Shown here piece after piece: positions 26,666-35,437 of a stretch of DNA of 64,000 nucleotides. The stretch comes from Nevskia sp043781855. GTDB lineage: Bacteria; Pseudomonadota; Gammaproteobacteria; Nevskiales; Nevskiaceae. Each line of letters starts with the position of its first letter. Position 1 is the first letter of the stretch. Below the pieces are notes generated by a model, which was given only the letters and a program-made list of their open reading frames with translations, was not told the DNA's origin and did no database searches. A program made the translations under genes and the position numbers. The stretch is from NCBI GenBank assembly GCA_043781855.1, contig JAYWBB010000134.1:1-64000 (forward strand), in the 5' to 3' direction.

Positions 26666-27586
26666 ATGAGCAAGGTTCGATCGAAGGAAGCGGAGGGCGC
26701 CCGGCGCGGCTTCATGGCTGTGGTCGTCGCGTTCCTGATCTGGGGCCTGCTGCCGCTGTATCTGAAACCGATGCACGAGGTGCCGGCGCTGCAGATCATG
26801 TCGAACCGGTTGCTGTGGTGCTGCCTGTTCGTCGTCACGTGGATGGCGGCGCGCGGCGAGCTGCCGAAGATCGCCGCAGCGCTCGCGCACGCGCCGACGC
26901 GCTACCGGCTCATGGCCTCGGCCGTGCTGATCAGCGTGAACTGGCTGGTCTACGTCTGGGGTGTGAACAACGGGCACCTGATCGAATCCAGCCTCGGTTA
27001 TTTCATCAATCCGCTGGTCAACGTGCTGCTCGGCGTGCTGGTCCTGCGCGAGCGGTTGAATTCGCCGCAGTGGACGGCCGTCGCCTTCGCTGTCGCCGGC
27101 GTGCTCTGGCTGACCTGGATCAGTGGCGCGCCGCCCTGGATCGCGCTGACGCTGGCGCTGTCGTTCAGCAGCTACGGCCTGATCCGCAAGGTCGTCGCGG
27201 TCGACGCGATCACCGGACTGGCGACGGAGACGCTGCTGATCGCGCCGCTCGGCGCGGCTTACCTGATCTGGCTCGAGGTGCACGGCGGCGGCGCGCTTGG
27301 CCATTCCGGGCCGCTGGTCAACGTCATGCTCGTCGCGGGCGGGCTCGTCACCGCAGTGCCGCTGGCGCTGTTCGCGTTCGGCGCGCGGCTGATTCCGTAT
27401 TCGACGGTCGGCCTGATCCAGTACATCGGCCCGACCATGCAGTTGCTGCTCGGCGTATTCCTCTATCACGAGCCGTTCACCAACGAGCGCGCGGTCGGCT
27501 TCGCGCTGATCTGGATGGCGCTCGCGATCTACGCCGGCGACGGCCTGACGCGCGCCCGGCGGAGTATGGTTCTGCCCGCGACCTGA
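26666..27586 (+). CDS. rarD: EamA-family transporter RarD
   Basis: An inner-membrane protein of 306 residues with ten hydrophobic segments, a member of the RarD branch of the drug/metabolite (EamA) superfamily. The natural substrate is not known. 'LIWGLLPLYLKPMHEVPALQI' and 'SLGYFINPLVNVLLG' are RarD signatures. The ATG at 26666 was chosen over upstream starts because an AAGGA lies six bases before it and it starts the family's N-terminus. It is on the plus strand between two minus-strand repair genes, convergent with the ligase (5-base gap). Confidence 0.9.
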   Translation: MSKVRSKEAEGARRGFMAVVVAFLIWGLLPLYLKPMHEVPALQIMSNRLLWCCLFVVTWMAARGELPKIAAALAHAPTRYRLMASAVLISVNWLVYVWGVNNGHLIESSLGYFINPLVNVLLGVLVLRERLNSPQWTAVAFAVAGVLWLTWISGAPPWIALTLALSFSSYGLIRKVVAVDAITGLATETLLIAPLGAAYLIWLEVHGGGALGHSGPLVNVMLVAGGLVTAVPLALFAFGARLIPYSTVGLIQYIGPTMQLLLGVFLYHEPFTNERAVGFALIWMALAIYAGDGLTRARRSMVLPAT

Positions 27587-27591
27587 GTAGA

Positions 27592-29202
27592 TCACGGCGG
27601 CAACAGGCGCTTCATCGTTGCCAGCGTATCGGCCTCGGCGGCGGTCTTGTCGCGACGCCAGCGCAGGATGCGCGGGAAGCGCAGCGCGATGCCGGCCTTG
27701 TGCCGCGGGCTGGCCTGGATGCCCTCGAACGCGATCTCGAAAACCTGCTCGGGGTCGACGCTGCGCACCGGCCCGAATTTCTCGCGTGTGTGGCGCTTGA
27801 TCCAGGCATCCATCATCGTCAGCTCGGCGTCGGTGAGGCCCGAGTAGGCTTTCGCGACCGGCACCAGCGCATCCTGGTCCCAGACCGCCAGCGTGTAATC
27901 GCTGTAGAGATTTGCGCGGCGACCGTGGCCAGCCTGCGCGTAGACGAGCACGCAGTCGACCGTCATCGGATCGATCTTCCACTTCCACCAGGCACCGCGT
28001 TTGCGGCCAGTCTGGTAGGGCGAGTCGAGCCGCTTCAGCATCAGGCCTTCGACGCCACGTGCGCGCGATTCGCTGCGGCTGGCAGCGAGTGTCGGCCAGT
28101 CTTCCGCTGCCAGCTTCGGCGATATCCGGAGCCGAAGGTCAGCGTCGGAGCGCTGCAACAAGGCTTCGAGTTCCGCGCGCCGCGCGGACAGCGGGCGTGT
28201 GCGCCGATCCTCGCCCTGCGCTTCGAGCAGGTCGTACGCGAGAAACGCGACCGGCGCCTCGGCCAGCAGTTTCTTGCCGAGCGTCTTGCGGCCGATGCGC
28301 CGCTGCAAGGTGGCGAACGGCAACACGCCGGCTTCGTTGCAGGCCAGCACTTCGCCATCGAGCACGCAGCCCTCGGGTAGCGCAGCCAGCGCCGCCGCTT
28401 CGATTTCCGGAAAGCGGCCGTTCAATAGCTCCTCGCCGCGCGACCAGATGAACACCTGCCCCTCGCGACGGATGAGCTGCGCGCGGATGCCGTCCCATTT
28501 CCATTCGATCAGGAACTGCGAGGGTGCACCCAGCGCTTCGACCGTCCGGCCGGGCGAGTCCTCGAGCGGGCTGGCAAGGCAGAACGGATAGGGCTGCGAA
28601 GGATTGGCTGCCGCGCCCGCGCCGGGCTCGATCAGGGTTGCATAGTTGTCAGCGGACGGCCGCCATTCGCCCATCAGGCGCTGTGCGACGAGGTTGACGT
28701 CCAGCCCCGCATGCGCCGCGAGCGCACGCGCCGCAAGTCCGCTGGAAACGCCGACACGCAAGGAACCGGTCAGCAGCTTGTTGAACAGGAAGCACTCGTC
28801 CATCGGCAGCCACGACCAGGCATCGAGGAGTTTGTCGCGCTGCGCGGGCTCGTCGAGAGCCTTCAGCGCCAGCAGCCACGCGACCCAATCGGCAAGCCCG
28901 CGTTCGGCGGCCACCGGCTTGCCGGGACGATCCAGCAGCAGCGCCAGCGTCTCGGCCAGATCGCCGACATGCGCGTAGCTCTCCTCGATGACCTCGGGTG
29001 CGAGGCCCGTGGCCTCGGCGATCCAGGCACGCAGCCTGGTCGGCGCGATCAGCCGTTTGAGCCGGTTGCCGGTCAGGAAGTACAGACCCCAGGCGGCGTC
29101 GGCCGGCGGCGCCTGCGCGAAGTAGTCGCGCATCGCCTCGACCTTCGCGAGCGTCGCGCGCGTGTCGTCGAGACGAGCGTAAAGCGCGGCGAAGCGCTTC
29201 AT
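27592..29202 (-). CDS. Ligase-associated ATP-dependent DNA ligase
   Basis: An ATP-dependent DNA ligase of 536 residues, the type annotated as cisplatin damage response ligase (TIGR04120). The N-terminal DNA-binding domain is followed by the adenylation domain, whose motif I 'EWKWDGIRAQ' carries the nucleotide-accepting Lys235, then an OB-fold domain ('DCVLVYAQAGHGRRAN'). It seals nicks using ATP, apart from the NAD-dependent LigA. It belongs functionally with the DEXH helicase, exonuclease and PdeM genes but is separated from them by rarD on one side and by the GFA and DUF4011 genes on the other. Confidence 0.93.
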   Translation of the reverse strand: MKRFAALYARLDDTRATLAKVEAMRDYFAQAPPADAAWGLYFLTGNRLKRLIAPTRLRAWIAEATGLAPEVIEESYAHVGDLAETLALLLDRPGKPVAAERGLADWVAWLLALKALDEPAQRDKLLDAWSWLPMDECFLFNKLLTGSLRVGVSSGLAARALAAHAGLDVNLVAQRLMGEWRPSADNYATLIEPGAGAAANPSQPYPFCLASPLEDSPGRTVEALGAPSQFLIEWKWDGIRAQLIRREGQVFIWSRGEELLNGRFPEIEAAALAALPEGCVLDGEVLACNEAGVLPFATLQRRIGRKTLGKKLLAEAPVAFLAYDLLEAQGEDRRTRPLSARRAELEALLQRSDADLRLRISPKLAAEDWPTLAASRSESRARGVEGLMLKRLDSPYQTGRKRGAWWKWKIDPMTVDCVLVYAQAGHGRRANLYSDYTLAVWDQDALVPVAKAYSGLTDAELTMMDAWIKRHTREKFGPVRSVDPEQVFEIAFEGIQASPRHKAGIALRFPRILRWRRDKTAAEADTLATMKRLLPP

Positions 29203-29238
29203 GCCTTCCGCAGAGCGCCGATCGCAGGGACGCGCGGC

Positions 29239-29628
29239 TCAGTCGCCGAAGCGCGGCAACGCATCATCGGTCGTGTCCCAGTCGGCCTTCGCAGCGAGCA
29301 GATAGTGATAGTCCGGCGTGCGCCCGGCCGGTGTGTCGAGCGCGCCGAGCCGGATGCGCACCAGGTCCGGATAGTGTTCCGAGCGGCTGTAAATCGGCGA
29401 GCCGCAGTTCGAGCAAAAATAGCGCTGCTTGCCCGGACTCGACGCGTAACCGCGCAGCAATTCGGCGCCCGTGACCAGGCGAAACACGTCGCGCGGCACC
29501 GGGGCATTCGCTGCGAACGCCGTGCCCGACGCCTTGCGGCACATCGCGCAATGGCAGAGGCCGATGCGTGTCACCTCGCCGTCGATCTCGTAGCGGATGC
29601 CGCCGCAGAGACAGGAACCTTTAAGCAT
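29239..29628 (-). CDS. GFA-family (CENP-V/GFA domain) protein
   Basis: A 129-residue zinc-binding protein of the glutathione-dependent formaldehyde-activating enzyme fold. The Cys pattern is complete: 'SCLCGGIRYE', 'CHCAMCRK' and 'CSNCGSPI'. The biochemical role of most members is unknown, and real glutathione-formaldehyde activity should not be assumed. The start is ATG 29628; a longer open frame continues upstream without a better start. It lies 36 bases before the ligase on the same strand. Confidence 0.88.
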   Translation of the reverse strand: MLKGSCLCGGIRYEIDGEVTRIGLCHCAMCRKASGTAFAANAPVPRDVFRLVTGAELLRGYASSPGKQRYFCSNCGSPIYSRSEHYPDLVRIRLGALDTPAGRTPDYHYLLAAKADWDTTDDALPRFGD

Positions 29629-29695
29629 GGGTTGTTGCACCATCAAGAACATTGGTCCGACAGGCCTTGATTGCCAAACATCGTTCAAAGGCCGC

Positions 29696-30454
29696 TCACT
29701 GCCCGCGCGTGATATCTGTAGCCGCTTGCTTGCTTCCAGCCAGCACTTGCAACCGCTCATTGAGAGATCGAACCTGGGCTTCTGGATTTTCCCACCAGTC
29801 GGTTGACCAAACCCGATGCAGCGTCCATCCGAGACCGCGCAGGACTTCTTCGCGCAAGCGATCACGATCACGCGCCGTGCGTGCACGATGGTAACTGGCT
29901 CCGTCGCATTCGACGCCGAGGAGGTAGCGGCCAGGACGCTCAGGATCGACTACGGCGAGATCGATTCGATACCCGGAACAGCCGACCTGCGCGCGAACGA
30001 TCCAGCCTACGTTGCGAAGGGCTGTCGCGACTTCAGCTTCGAAAGGCGATTCGAAGTCGTCACCGCCGGGCGTGTTGACGGACGACAGCGCAGAGGCGCC
30101 ACGCGCTGCGAAATCGAGAAAGGTCTTGAGATCTTGAACGCCGCGTGCCCGACTTCGGGACAGGTCGATCTGGTCCGCACGCAAGCTCGAAAATACCACC
30201 AACTCGCGCCGCGCTCGTGTTACCGCGACGTTGAGCCGACGTTCACCGCCCTGCCGGTTCAACGGCCCGAAATTCATTGCAACGCGACCTTGGGCATCCG
30301 GCCCGTAACAGATAGAAAAAAGGATCACGTCGCGCTCATCGCCCTGGACGTTCTCAAGATTTTTAACGAACACCTTTTCAGGAATGTCTTCCCCGAAAAA
30401 TCGATCGAGCTCAGGTTTTTCCCGGCGGGCCGAGTCGAGAAAATTTTCGACCAA
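29696..30454 (-). CDS. DUF4011-type helicase, C-terminal fragment (helicase end plus REase fold) after in-frame TAG
   Basis: The last 252 residues of the giant helicase gene, in the same frame as the part at 30458-35359 and separated from it only by the TAG at 30458-30460. It begins 'LVENFLDSARREKPELDRFF' at a TTG with no ribosome site, so independent translation is doubtful. It contains the final helicase motifs ('ERRLNVAVTRARRELVVFSS') and a restriction-endonuclease-like domain of the MTES_1575/Vsr type, with 'SPFEAEVATAL', 'RIDLAVVDPE' and 'LLGVECDGASYH' giving E, D and E-x-D-type active-site residues. Without it the N-terminal product lacks the end of the motor and the nuclease. Confidence 0.8.
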   Translation of the reverse strand: MVENFLDSARREKPELDRFFGEDIPEKVFVKNLENVQGDERDVILFSICYGPDAQGRVAMNFGPLNRQGGERRLNVAVTRARRELVVFSSLRADQIDLSRSRARGVQDLKTFLDFAARGASALSSVNTPGGDDFESPFEAEVATALRNVGWIVRAQVGCSGYRIDLAVVDPERPGRYLLGVECDGASYHRARTARDRDRLREEVLRGLGWTLHRVWSTDWWENPEAQVRSLNERLQVLAGSKQAATDITRGQ

Positions 30455-30457
30455 TGT

Positions 30458-33400
30458 CTACTGTGCCTGGCTGAAGGTCACGACGCCGATCGACTCCCCA
30501 GATTTAACTGGATCGCCGAGCCGACGAAGAATCTCGTCGACGACAGCGCGCGCTTCGATCGGATTGGTCCGGCTGCCCGAACGCTCGTAGATGCCGGCAA
30601 CTTGTCGATGCTGGACGCCGGTCGCAGCAGTGTCGGCGGATGGGAATGTCAGCAGACGGCCGCCGTAGTACTGGCGATTGCTGAACGTGATCAGCGACTC
30701 GTGGCGGCTGCGGTAATGCCAATCGAGCGTAAGCCAAGGCACACGCGCGGCGATACAGTCGTCGAGCATCGATTCAAGGTCTTCGACTTCAACCTCATCG
30801 TCGCCGGCTTCAGTCCGTGAGAAGAAACTCGTCGGCGGTAGCTGCTTCGGATCACCGACCACGATGACCTGCTTGCCGCGCGCCATCGCGCCGACGGCGT
30901 CCCAGATCGGGATCTGGCTGGCCTCATCAAAAATGACGATATCGAATGCACCAGTGTCGAGATACTGCGCAGCGGAAATCGGGCTGACCAGCATGCAGGG
31001 TGCAAGTCGGGATATCGTCTTCGGCAAGCGCTGTACAAGTTGGCGAACCGCGAGATGCCGGCGCTGCTTGCCCGCTTCGTGTGCAAGCAGGTCGAACTCT
31101 TTTTGCGTCTCGCGATCGGCATCGCGGGCGGAAGGGACGCGTGCTGCAAGTCGCGCCCGGATCACCTGCGGCGTGAGTTCGCGATGCTGCGTATCCGTCT
31201 CGCGGAAAGAGACGATACGGCGCGCGTGCTCCCTGCCGCTGAATTCGCGCAGAGCGGGCTCTGAATCGATCACCGCTTCTGCCCACCAGCGCCAATAACC
31301 AGCATCGAATGCGCGTGGCAGATCGTCTGCTGCGAGTGATTGATTCTCGATGGCAGCAACCAGCGGGCCGAGATTCAGGGCGAGCGCTTTCGCGCAGGCA
31401 GCGCGCCACGCGCACCAACTGCGGAGATTCTGCACATGACCTCGCCACCGAATCAGGTCTGTTTCCATCAAGACAATGACATTGATGATGTCGTCTTCGC
31501 ACCACGCGCCGCTGCGTATCTGAAGAAGGCCGCGAAGCGTTTCACGGGCACCGGAAAAGCGGGCTATCGCAGAGTGCAAGGTGCTTAGCCCCGCGTTCAA
31601 TTTGCCACCGGTCGCGAATAAACTGCGACCGACGCGCGCGGCATCCAACCAACGCTTGCGAACATCGAGGACGCTCCCGAAGTCCGTACCGCAATATTCC
31701 GTTACCAATGTTTGGACCCGACACGCCCAAACTTCAGCTGCCTGAAAGGTGCGCCAGTCTTTCAAGTTTATTTTTGTGACGTCGGCTAAACCGTAACTTG
31801 CGCAAAGCACGGCTGCGGCCAATCTTCGTTCTTCAGTGTGCATGGTGTGCAACTGATCAACTTCCCCAGATAACTCCACCGGATTGGACGGCATCGGCGC
31901 GATGGCCGATGATTTAAGCACAAGGCGCACGGCGCGTTGCTTCCGCCATGCGGGCAAAGCCCAAGCTTCAGTTGCAAGCAACATGCGCCAATCTTGCAAA
32001 CCGATCGTGACGGTGTTGGCGAGAGCGGCACGCACGTCTACTGCGCTTGTCGCTAGCCGTTTCGCCTCGGCTTGATAGGCGAGCAGCCTGTCAATTTCTG
32101 CATTTAGCTCAAACGCCTTTCGCGGTATTGGCGTGATGGCCGATTCCCGAAACGCGATGCGAACGTTGCGACGCTTCCACCACGCTCGAAAAAAGCCGCT
32201 TTGATCAGCTTCATGCAACTGCTGGCGCAACGGTTCAAGCATTGAAGGCAGCATTTCTAGATGCCAGCGCTTCGCCCGTGCAAGCTGATTATCGAGATGG
32301 GCACGAGTAGCGTCAGTCCAGCGAGCGATTTCACTTTGGGCATGTATCCAGCACGACCTGTCAGCAATCGGAGGCAACCTCTCCGCTGGAGCCGGCAGAA
32401 GTCTACTGTTCTCAGCGTCGCGTAACGCCTGACGCAACGGTTCAAGTTCGGAGGGCACCAACTCCAGTCGCCAGCGGTTAGCCAGTTCATGTTGGGTGTC
32501 GAGGTGAGCCTTGGCGGCAGTAGTCCACCGGTTGATCTCGTCATGCGCGCGAATCCAGATCGTTGTTTCTGCAACTGGCGGCCATACGGTCGGTGTATGA
32601 GGCAAAACTTCACTAAGTGCATCTAGGACTGCGAGCACGTTCCAGCTCAGCGTCGCCCGCTCGTTGCCGACAAAAGCCGCGAGGACTGGTAACGCCTCGC
32701 GTGTGGCGATCAGCGCAGCTTGCGTCTCGCTCAGCGCCTCTTCGACTTGTCGCTGCCAGCCGAAGCTCCAACTTTCAGCATCTATTCCGCGCAAATCGTG
32801 CAGGGCCGAATTGCCGATCGCCTGCAAGCAGCCGACGAGGTTGTTGACCAATTCGCGAGCCGCTTCAATACCTGTGACATCGAGTGCGTCAGCATTCGGC
32901 CAGTTGAGCCGGATATTAGGCGCGTCGCGCAATCCACTCAGACGCGACAGAGCCTCGAAGACGCTCGCACCATTGGAGTGTTGCTCATGCAGAACATGTG
33001 CGTAGCCATTTAGATGCGTCCGATGCATTGCGAGGCGGCGGCTGAGCAGCGCCCATCCCTCAGGCTCCTTCGCGCGCGCCAGCTGCAGGGTGCCGAACAG
33101 CTGCTTCACGACCGCCGATTTTTCAGCCTTGTTGGAATGCAGTTCGAGACAGAAATCGCCTAGACCGTGCTTCTTGAGGCGGTCGTGCACGACATTGAGC
33201 GCAGCCTGCTTCTCGGCCACGAAAAGCACCGTTTTCCCCGTGGCAAGCGTATGCGCGATGATGTTGGCAATGGTCTGCGACTTGCCGGTTCCGGGCGGAC
33301 CTTCGAGGACAAAATTGCGGCCTTCGGCCGCCGCGAAAACTGCGGCGAGCTGCGAGGAGTCGGCGTCGAGAGGGCAGTAGGTTTGACTCGGCGTATAACT

Positions 33401-35359
33401 GTCGTCCAACTGGGCAGCGTCGGGAAAGTCATCGCCGACACTCGGAGGCACACCTTCGCGCGTGATGAGATGTTTCACGAGCGCGTTCTGCATCAGCGCG
33501 TCCTTGCGCTCCTGCAGATCCCCCCACAGCAGGTACTTGCTGAACGAGAAAAACCCGAGCCGCGCTTCCTCAATCACTTCCCAACGCGGAATGTCCTTGA
33601 TCGCCTTGCGGACGATGCGGAACACCGTCGGTATGTCGATGCCGGCTTCGTCCTGCGGCAGCGGATCGAGCCCCGGGATGCTGACCTCGAAATCCTGCCG
33701 CAGCATTTCGAGCAAGGTGACATTGATCAGCGGTTCCTCGTCCGAATGTTGGAGCCTGAAGCCTTCCTGCATGGATGCACGGCTCAACGTCATCGGTAGC
33801 AGCAGGAGTGGCGCGCTGCGGGCGCGCTCGCTTTGCGGTGTCTCGTACCAGCGAAGAAACCCGAGCGCGAGGTACAGGCCGCTGGCGCCTGATTCTTCGA
33901 GCGCCGTACGGGCCGCACGGAAGATTCCGGTCAGGCGAGTCTGGGTTTCGTCGGCGCCCAGCGTCGAATGCAAGCGGTCCGATTCCATTGCCTGGCGCAG
34001 CACGGCATTCCGTGCTTCCTCACCGGTGCGGCGCTCATGCGCATCGGCGCTGCGTGGATCGCGAGCTCCGAACTCCGGCGGGAGGGGCAACACGCGGAAG
34101 ACGCGATCCTGCGCGAGGCGATCCTCCAGCTCGGGAAGATTTGGGCAAGCAATCGGCAAGGTTTTCTTGTTGTCACCACTATTCAAAAGGCGATTACGCA
34201 GTGAGAGGTCGAGCAACTTCCGCCGCCAAAAGTCGAGACGCGTCGCGGCGGTGAGCGGAACTTCGACCTCCGACATCGGTAGCGTAACGTCCGGCAGAAC
34301 GAATTCGAGCGCCGCTGGCGCGTCGATTCCCTCAATGGTGCCCGAGCGGACGGCCGTTACCGGCAATGGCCGGATACACCCCTGCCGCGCACGATGGACG
34401 TCAATGACGCACTCGAACGAATCAAGCGCGTCGAGATGTTTGCCCCCGAGACGTACGGCCTCGGAGAAGCTGGCACCGCCCGGAATGACGGTGGTCTCGA
34501 ACAACAGCAGTTCACCGAGTTCAGCGTACTTGCGCAGCCGCAGGCCGTCGTCGCTGACCGCCTCTGTAAAGCCGTCCTCCTGCAACCACACACCAACGAA
34601 AACATGCCCCTTGATCAGAACCAACAATGGCCGAAGTCCGCATTGCTCAAGCATGGCGGCAACCAGGCAAGTGGAGTCCAGACAGGTGCAAAGCTTTTGT
34701 TCCAGTACTTGATCCGGCAGTCGAACGCGCTGTCCGCTGCGTTCAAAGCTCGCCGGTGCGGAGGCGTAGACCAGGCCTCGCTTTTGCAGTGCGCCAAACA
34801 GCGCCGCTGCGATCGCGACGACTCGCTTCGGATCACGGCTCTGATAGCCGTCGAGTGCCGGATTGCCGCTATGTTCACCGAGGATTCTTGCCGCATCGAC
34901 GAGGACCGGCACCAGCGCGGGATGGTTCGGCATCACGAATGCCGCAAGCAGTTCAGGGAGTGATTGAACGCCGCCCCATTCATCCCACGCCAACAGCTCC
35001 AGTGATTCAGTCGTATGCGCGAGTCGTTGATCGCCAACGAAGGCTTCGACGTGGAGCAGCCCACGGGTTCGCTCGGTGCTCGCCATCAGAAACTCGGGCG
35101 ATAGCAGCAGCTCGGGTTCTTCGAGACTGTGCATCTCGCCTGCGCCGAGCAGGCTCACTACATGCGTCCAGGTTCTGATGAACGCCGGCTCGGCGCTTAT
35201 CTGAAGGCGCAACTCGCGGATTGGACTGTCGCCGGTGTTCTCGATCGGCAGGCGACGGAGGACCGGGACATCATTCTGCTGCATCGCGTAGTTCACGCGG
35301 GGATCGAACTCGATCCGAATCACGAGTGGCGCAGACGCGAACTGCTCTGACGTCGACAT
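30458..35359 (-). CDS. Giant DUF4011-domain superfamily 1 helicase, N-terminal part, cut by TAG
   Basis: 1633 residues as read. An N-terminal transglutaminase-like/DUF4011 region includes 'FWRRKLLDLSLRNRLLN' near residue 380. It is followed by an SF1 (AAA_11/AAA_12) motor with Walker A 'GPPGTGKSQTIANII' near 685, a long helical insertion with internal repeats, and Walker B 'VIFDEASQIP' near 1475 with 'VVGDPKQLPPTSFF'. The frame ends at TAG in 'FSQAQ*TLVENFLD', where relatives have Gln, so one C-to-T change explains the break; intact length would be about 1886. Base composition is low in GC, especially at 31.5-33.0 kb, which suggests transfer. Proteins of this type often occur in defence or accessory regions. 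A good GGGAAG ribosome site precedes ATG 35359. Confidence 0.85.
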   Translation of the reverse strand: MSTSEQFASAPLVIRIEFDPRVNYAMQQNDVPVLRRLPIENTGDSPIRELRLQISAEPAFIRTWTHVVSLLGAGEMHSLEEPELLLSPEFLMASTERTRGLLHVEAFVGDQRLAHTTESLELLAWDEWGGVQSLPELLAAFVMPNHPALVPVLVDAARILGEHSGNPALDGYQSRDPKRVVAIAAALFGALQKRGLVYASAPASFERSGQRVRLPDQVLEQKLCTCLDSTCLVAAMLEQCGLRPLLVLIKGHVFVGVWLQEDGFTEAVSDDGLRLRKYAELGELLLFETTVIPGGASFSEAVRLGGKHLDALDSFECVIDVHRARQGCIRPLPVTAVRSGTIEGIDAPAALEFVLPDVTLPMSEVEVPLTAATRLDFWRRKLLDLSLRNRLLNSGDNKKTLPIACPNLPELEDRLAQDRVFRVLPLPPEFGARDPRSADAHERRTGEEARNAVLRQAMESDRLHSTLGADETQTRLTGIFRAARTALEESGASGLYLALGFLRWYETPQSERARSAPLLLLPMTLSRASMQEGFRLQHSDEEPLINVTLLEMLRQDFEVSIPGLDPLPQDEAGIDIPTVFRIVRKAIKDIPRWEVIEEARLGFFSFSKYLLWGDLQERKDALMQNALVKHLITREGVPPSVGDDFPDAAQLDDSYTPSQTYCPLDADSSQLAAVFAAAEGRNFVLEGPPGTGKSQTIANIIAHTLATGKTVLFVAEKQAALNVVHDRLKKHGLGDFCLELHSNKAEKSAVVKQLFGTLQLARAKEPEGWALLSRRLAMHRTHLNGYAHVLHEQHSNGASVFEALSRLSGLRDAPNIRLNWPNADALDVTGIEAARELVNNLVGCLQAIGNSALHDLRGIDAESWSFGWQRQVEEALSETQAALIATREALPVLAAFVGNERATLSWNVLAVLDALSEVLPHTPTVWPPVAETTIWIRAHDEINRWTTAAKAHLDTQHELANRWRLELVPSELEPLRQALRDAENSRLLPAPAERLPPIADRSCWIHAQSEIARWTDATRAHLDNQLARAKRWHLEMLPSMLEPLRQQLHEADQSGFFRAWWKRRNVRIAFRESAITPIPRKAFELNAEIDRLLAYQAEAKRLATSAVDVRAALANTVTIGLQDWRMLLATEAWALPAWRKQRAVRLVLKSSAIAPMPSNPVELSGEVDQLHTMHTEERRLAAAVLCASYGLADVTKINLKDWRTFQAAEVWACRVQTLVTEYCGTDFGSVLDVRKRWLDAARVGRSLFATGGKLNAGLSTLHSAIARFSGARETLRGLLQIRSGAWCEDDIINVIVLMETDLIRWRGHVQNLRSWCAWRAACAKALALNLGPLVAAIENQSLAADDLPRAFDAGYWRWWAEAVIDSEPALREFSGREHARRIVSFRETDTQHRELTPQVIRARLAARVPSARDADRETQKEFDLLAHEAGKQRRHLAVRQLVQRLPKTISRLAPCMLVSPISAAQYLDTGAFDIVIFDEASQIPIWDAVGAMARGKQVIVVGDPKQLPPTSFFSRTEAGDDEVEVEDLESMLDDCIAARVPWLTLDWHYRSRHESLITFSNRQYYGGRLLTFPSADTAATGVQHRQVAGIYERSGSRTNPIEARAVVDEILRRLGDPVKSGESIGVVTFSQAQ
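31715..32565 (-). repeat. Two tandem intragenic duplications in the DUF4011 helicase insertion
   Basis: Reading the coding strand, a unit of about 69 residues beginning 'IWIRAHDEINRWTTAAKAHL' (from near 32560) is repeated as 'CWIHAQSEIARWTDATRAHL' (from near 32353). Next, a unit of about 76 residues beginning 'NVRIAFRESAITPIP' (near 32165) is repeated as 'AVRLVLKSSAIAPMP' (near 31937). The copies are diverged but colinear, including 'LQDWRMLLATEAW' against 'LKDWRTFQAAEVW'. They make up a coiled or helical arm inserted in the motor. Confidence 0.75.
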
Positions 35360-35437
35360 GCAAACTTCCCTTCCCTTGGCTGATCCGACGATTGTTCTTC
35401 TTTCCGAGAGCAGCCTAACTGAGCGAGGCCAAATGGA

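Noticed and set aside
30458..30460. TAG as a recoded sense codon (stop-codon reassignment)
   Set aside because: Genes at 42846, 43852, 53189 and 62577 end normally at TAG, so general reassignment is not supported.
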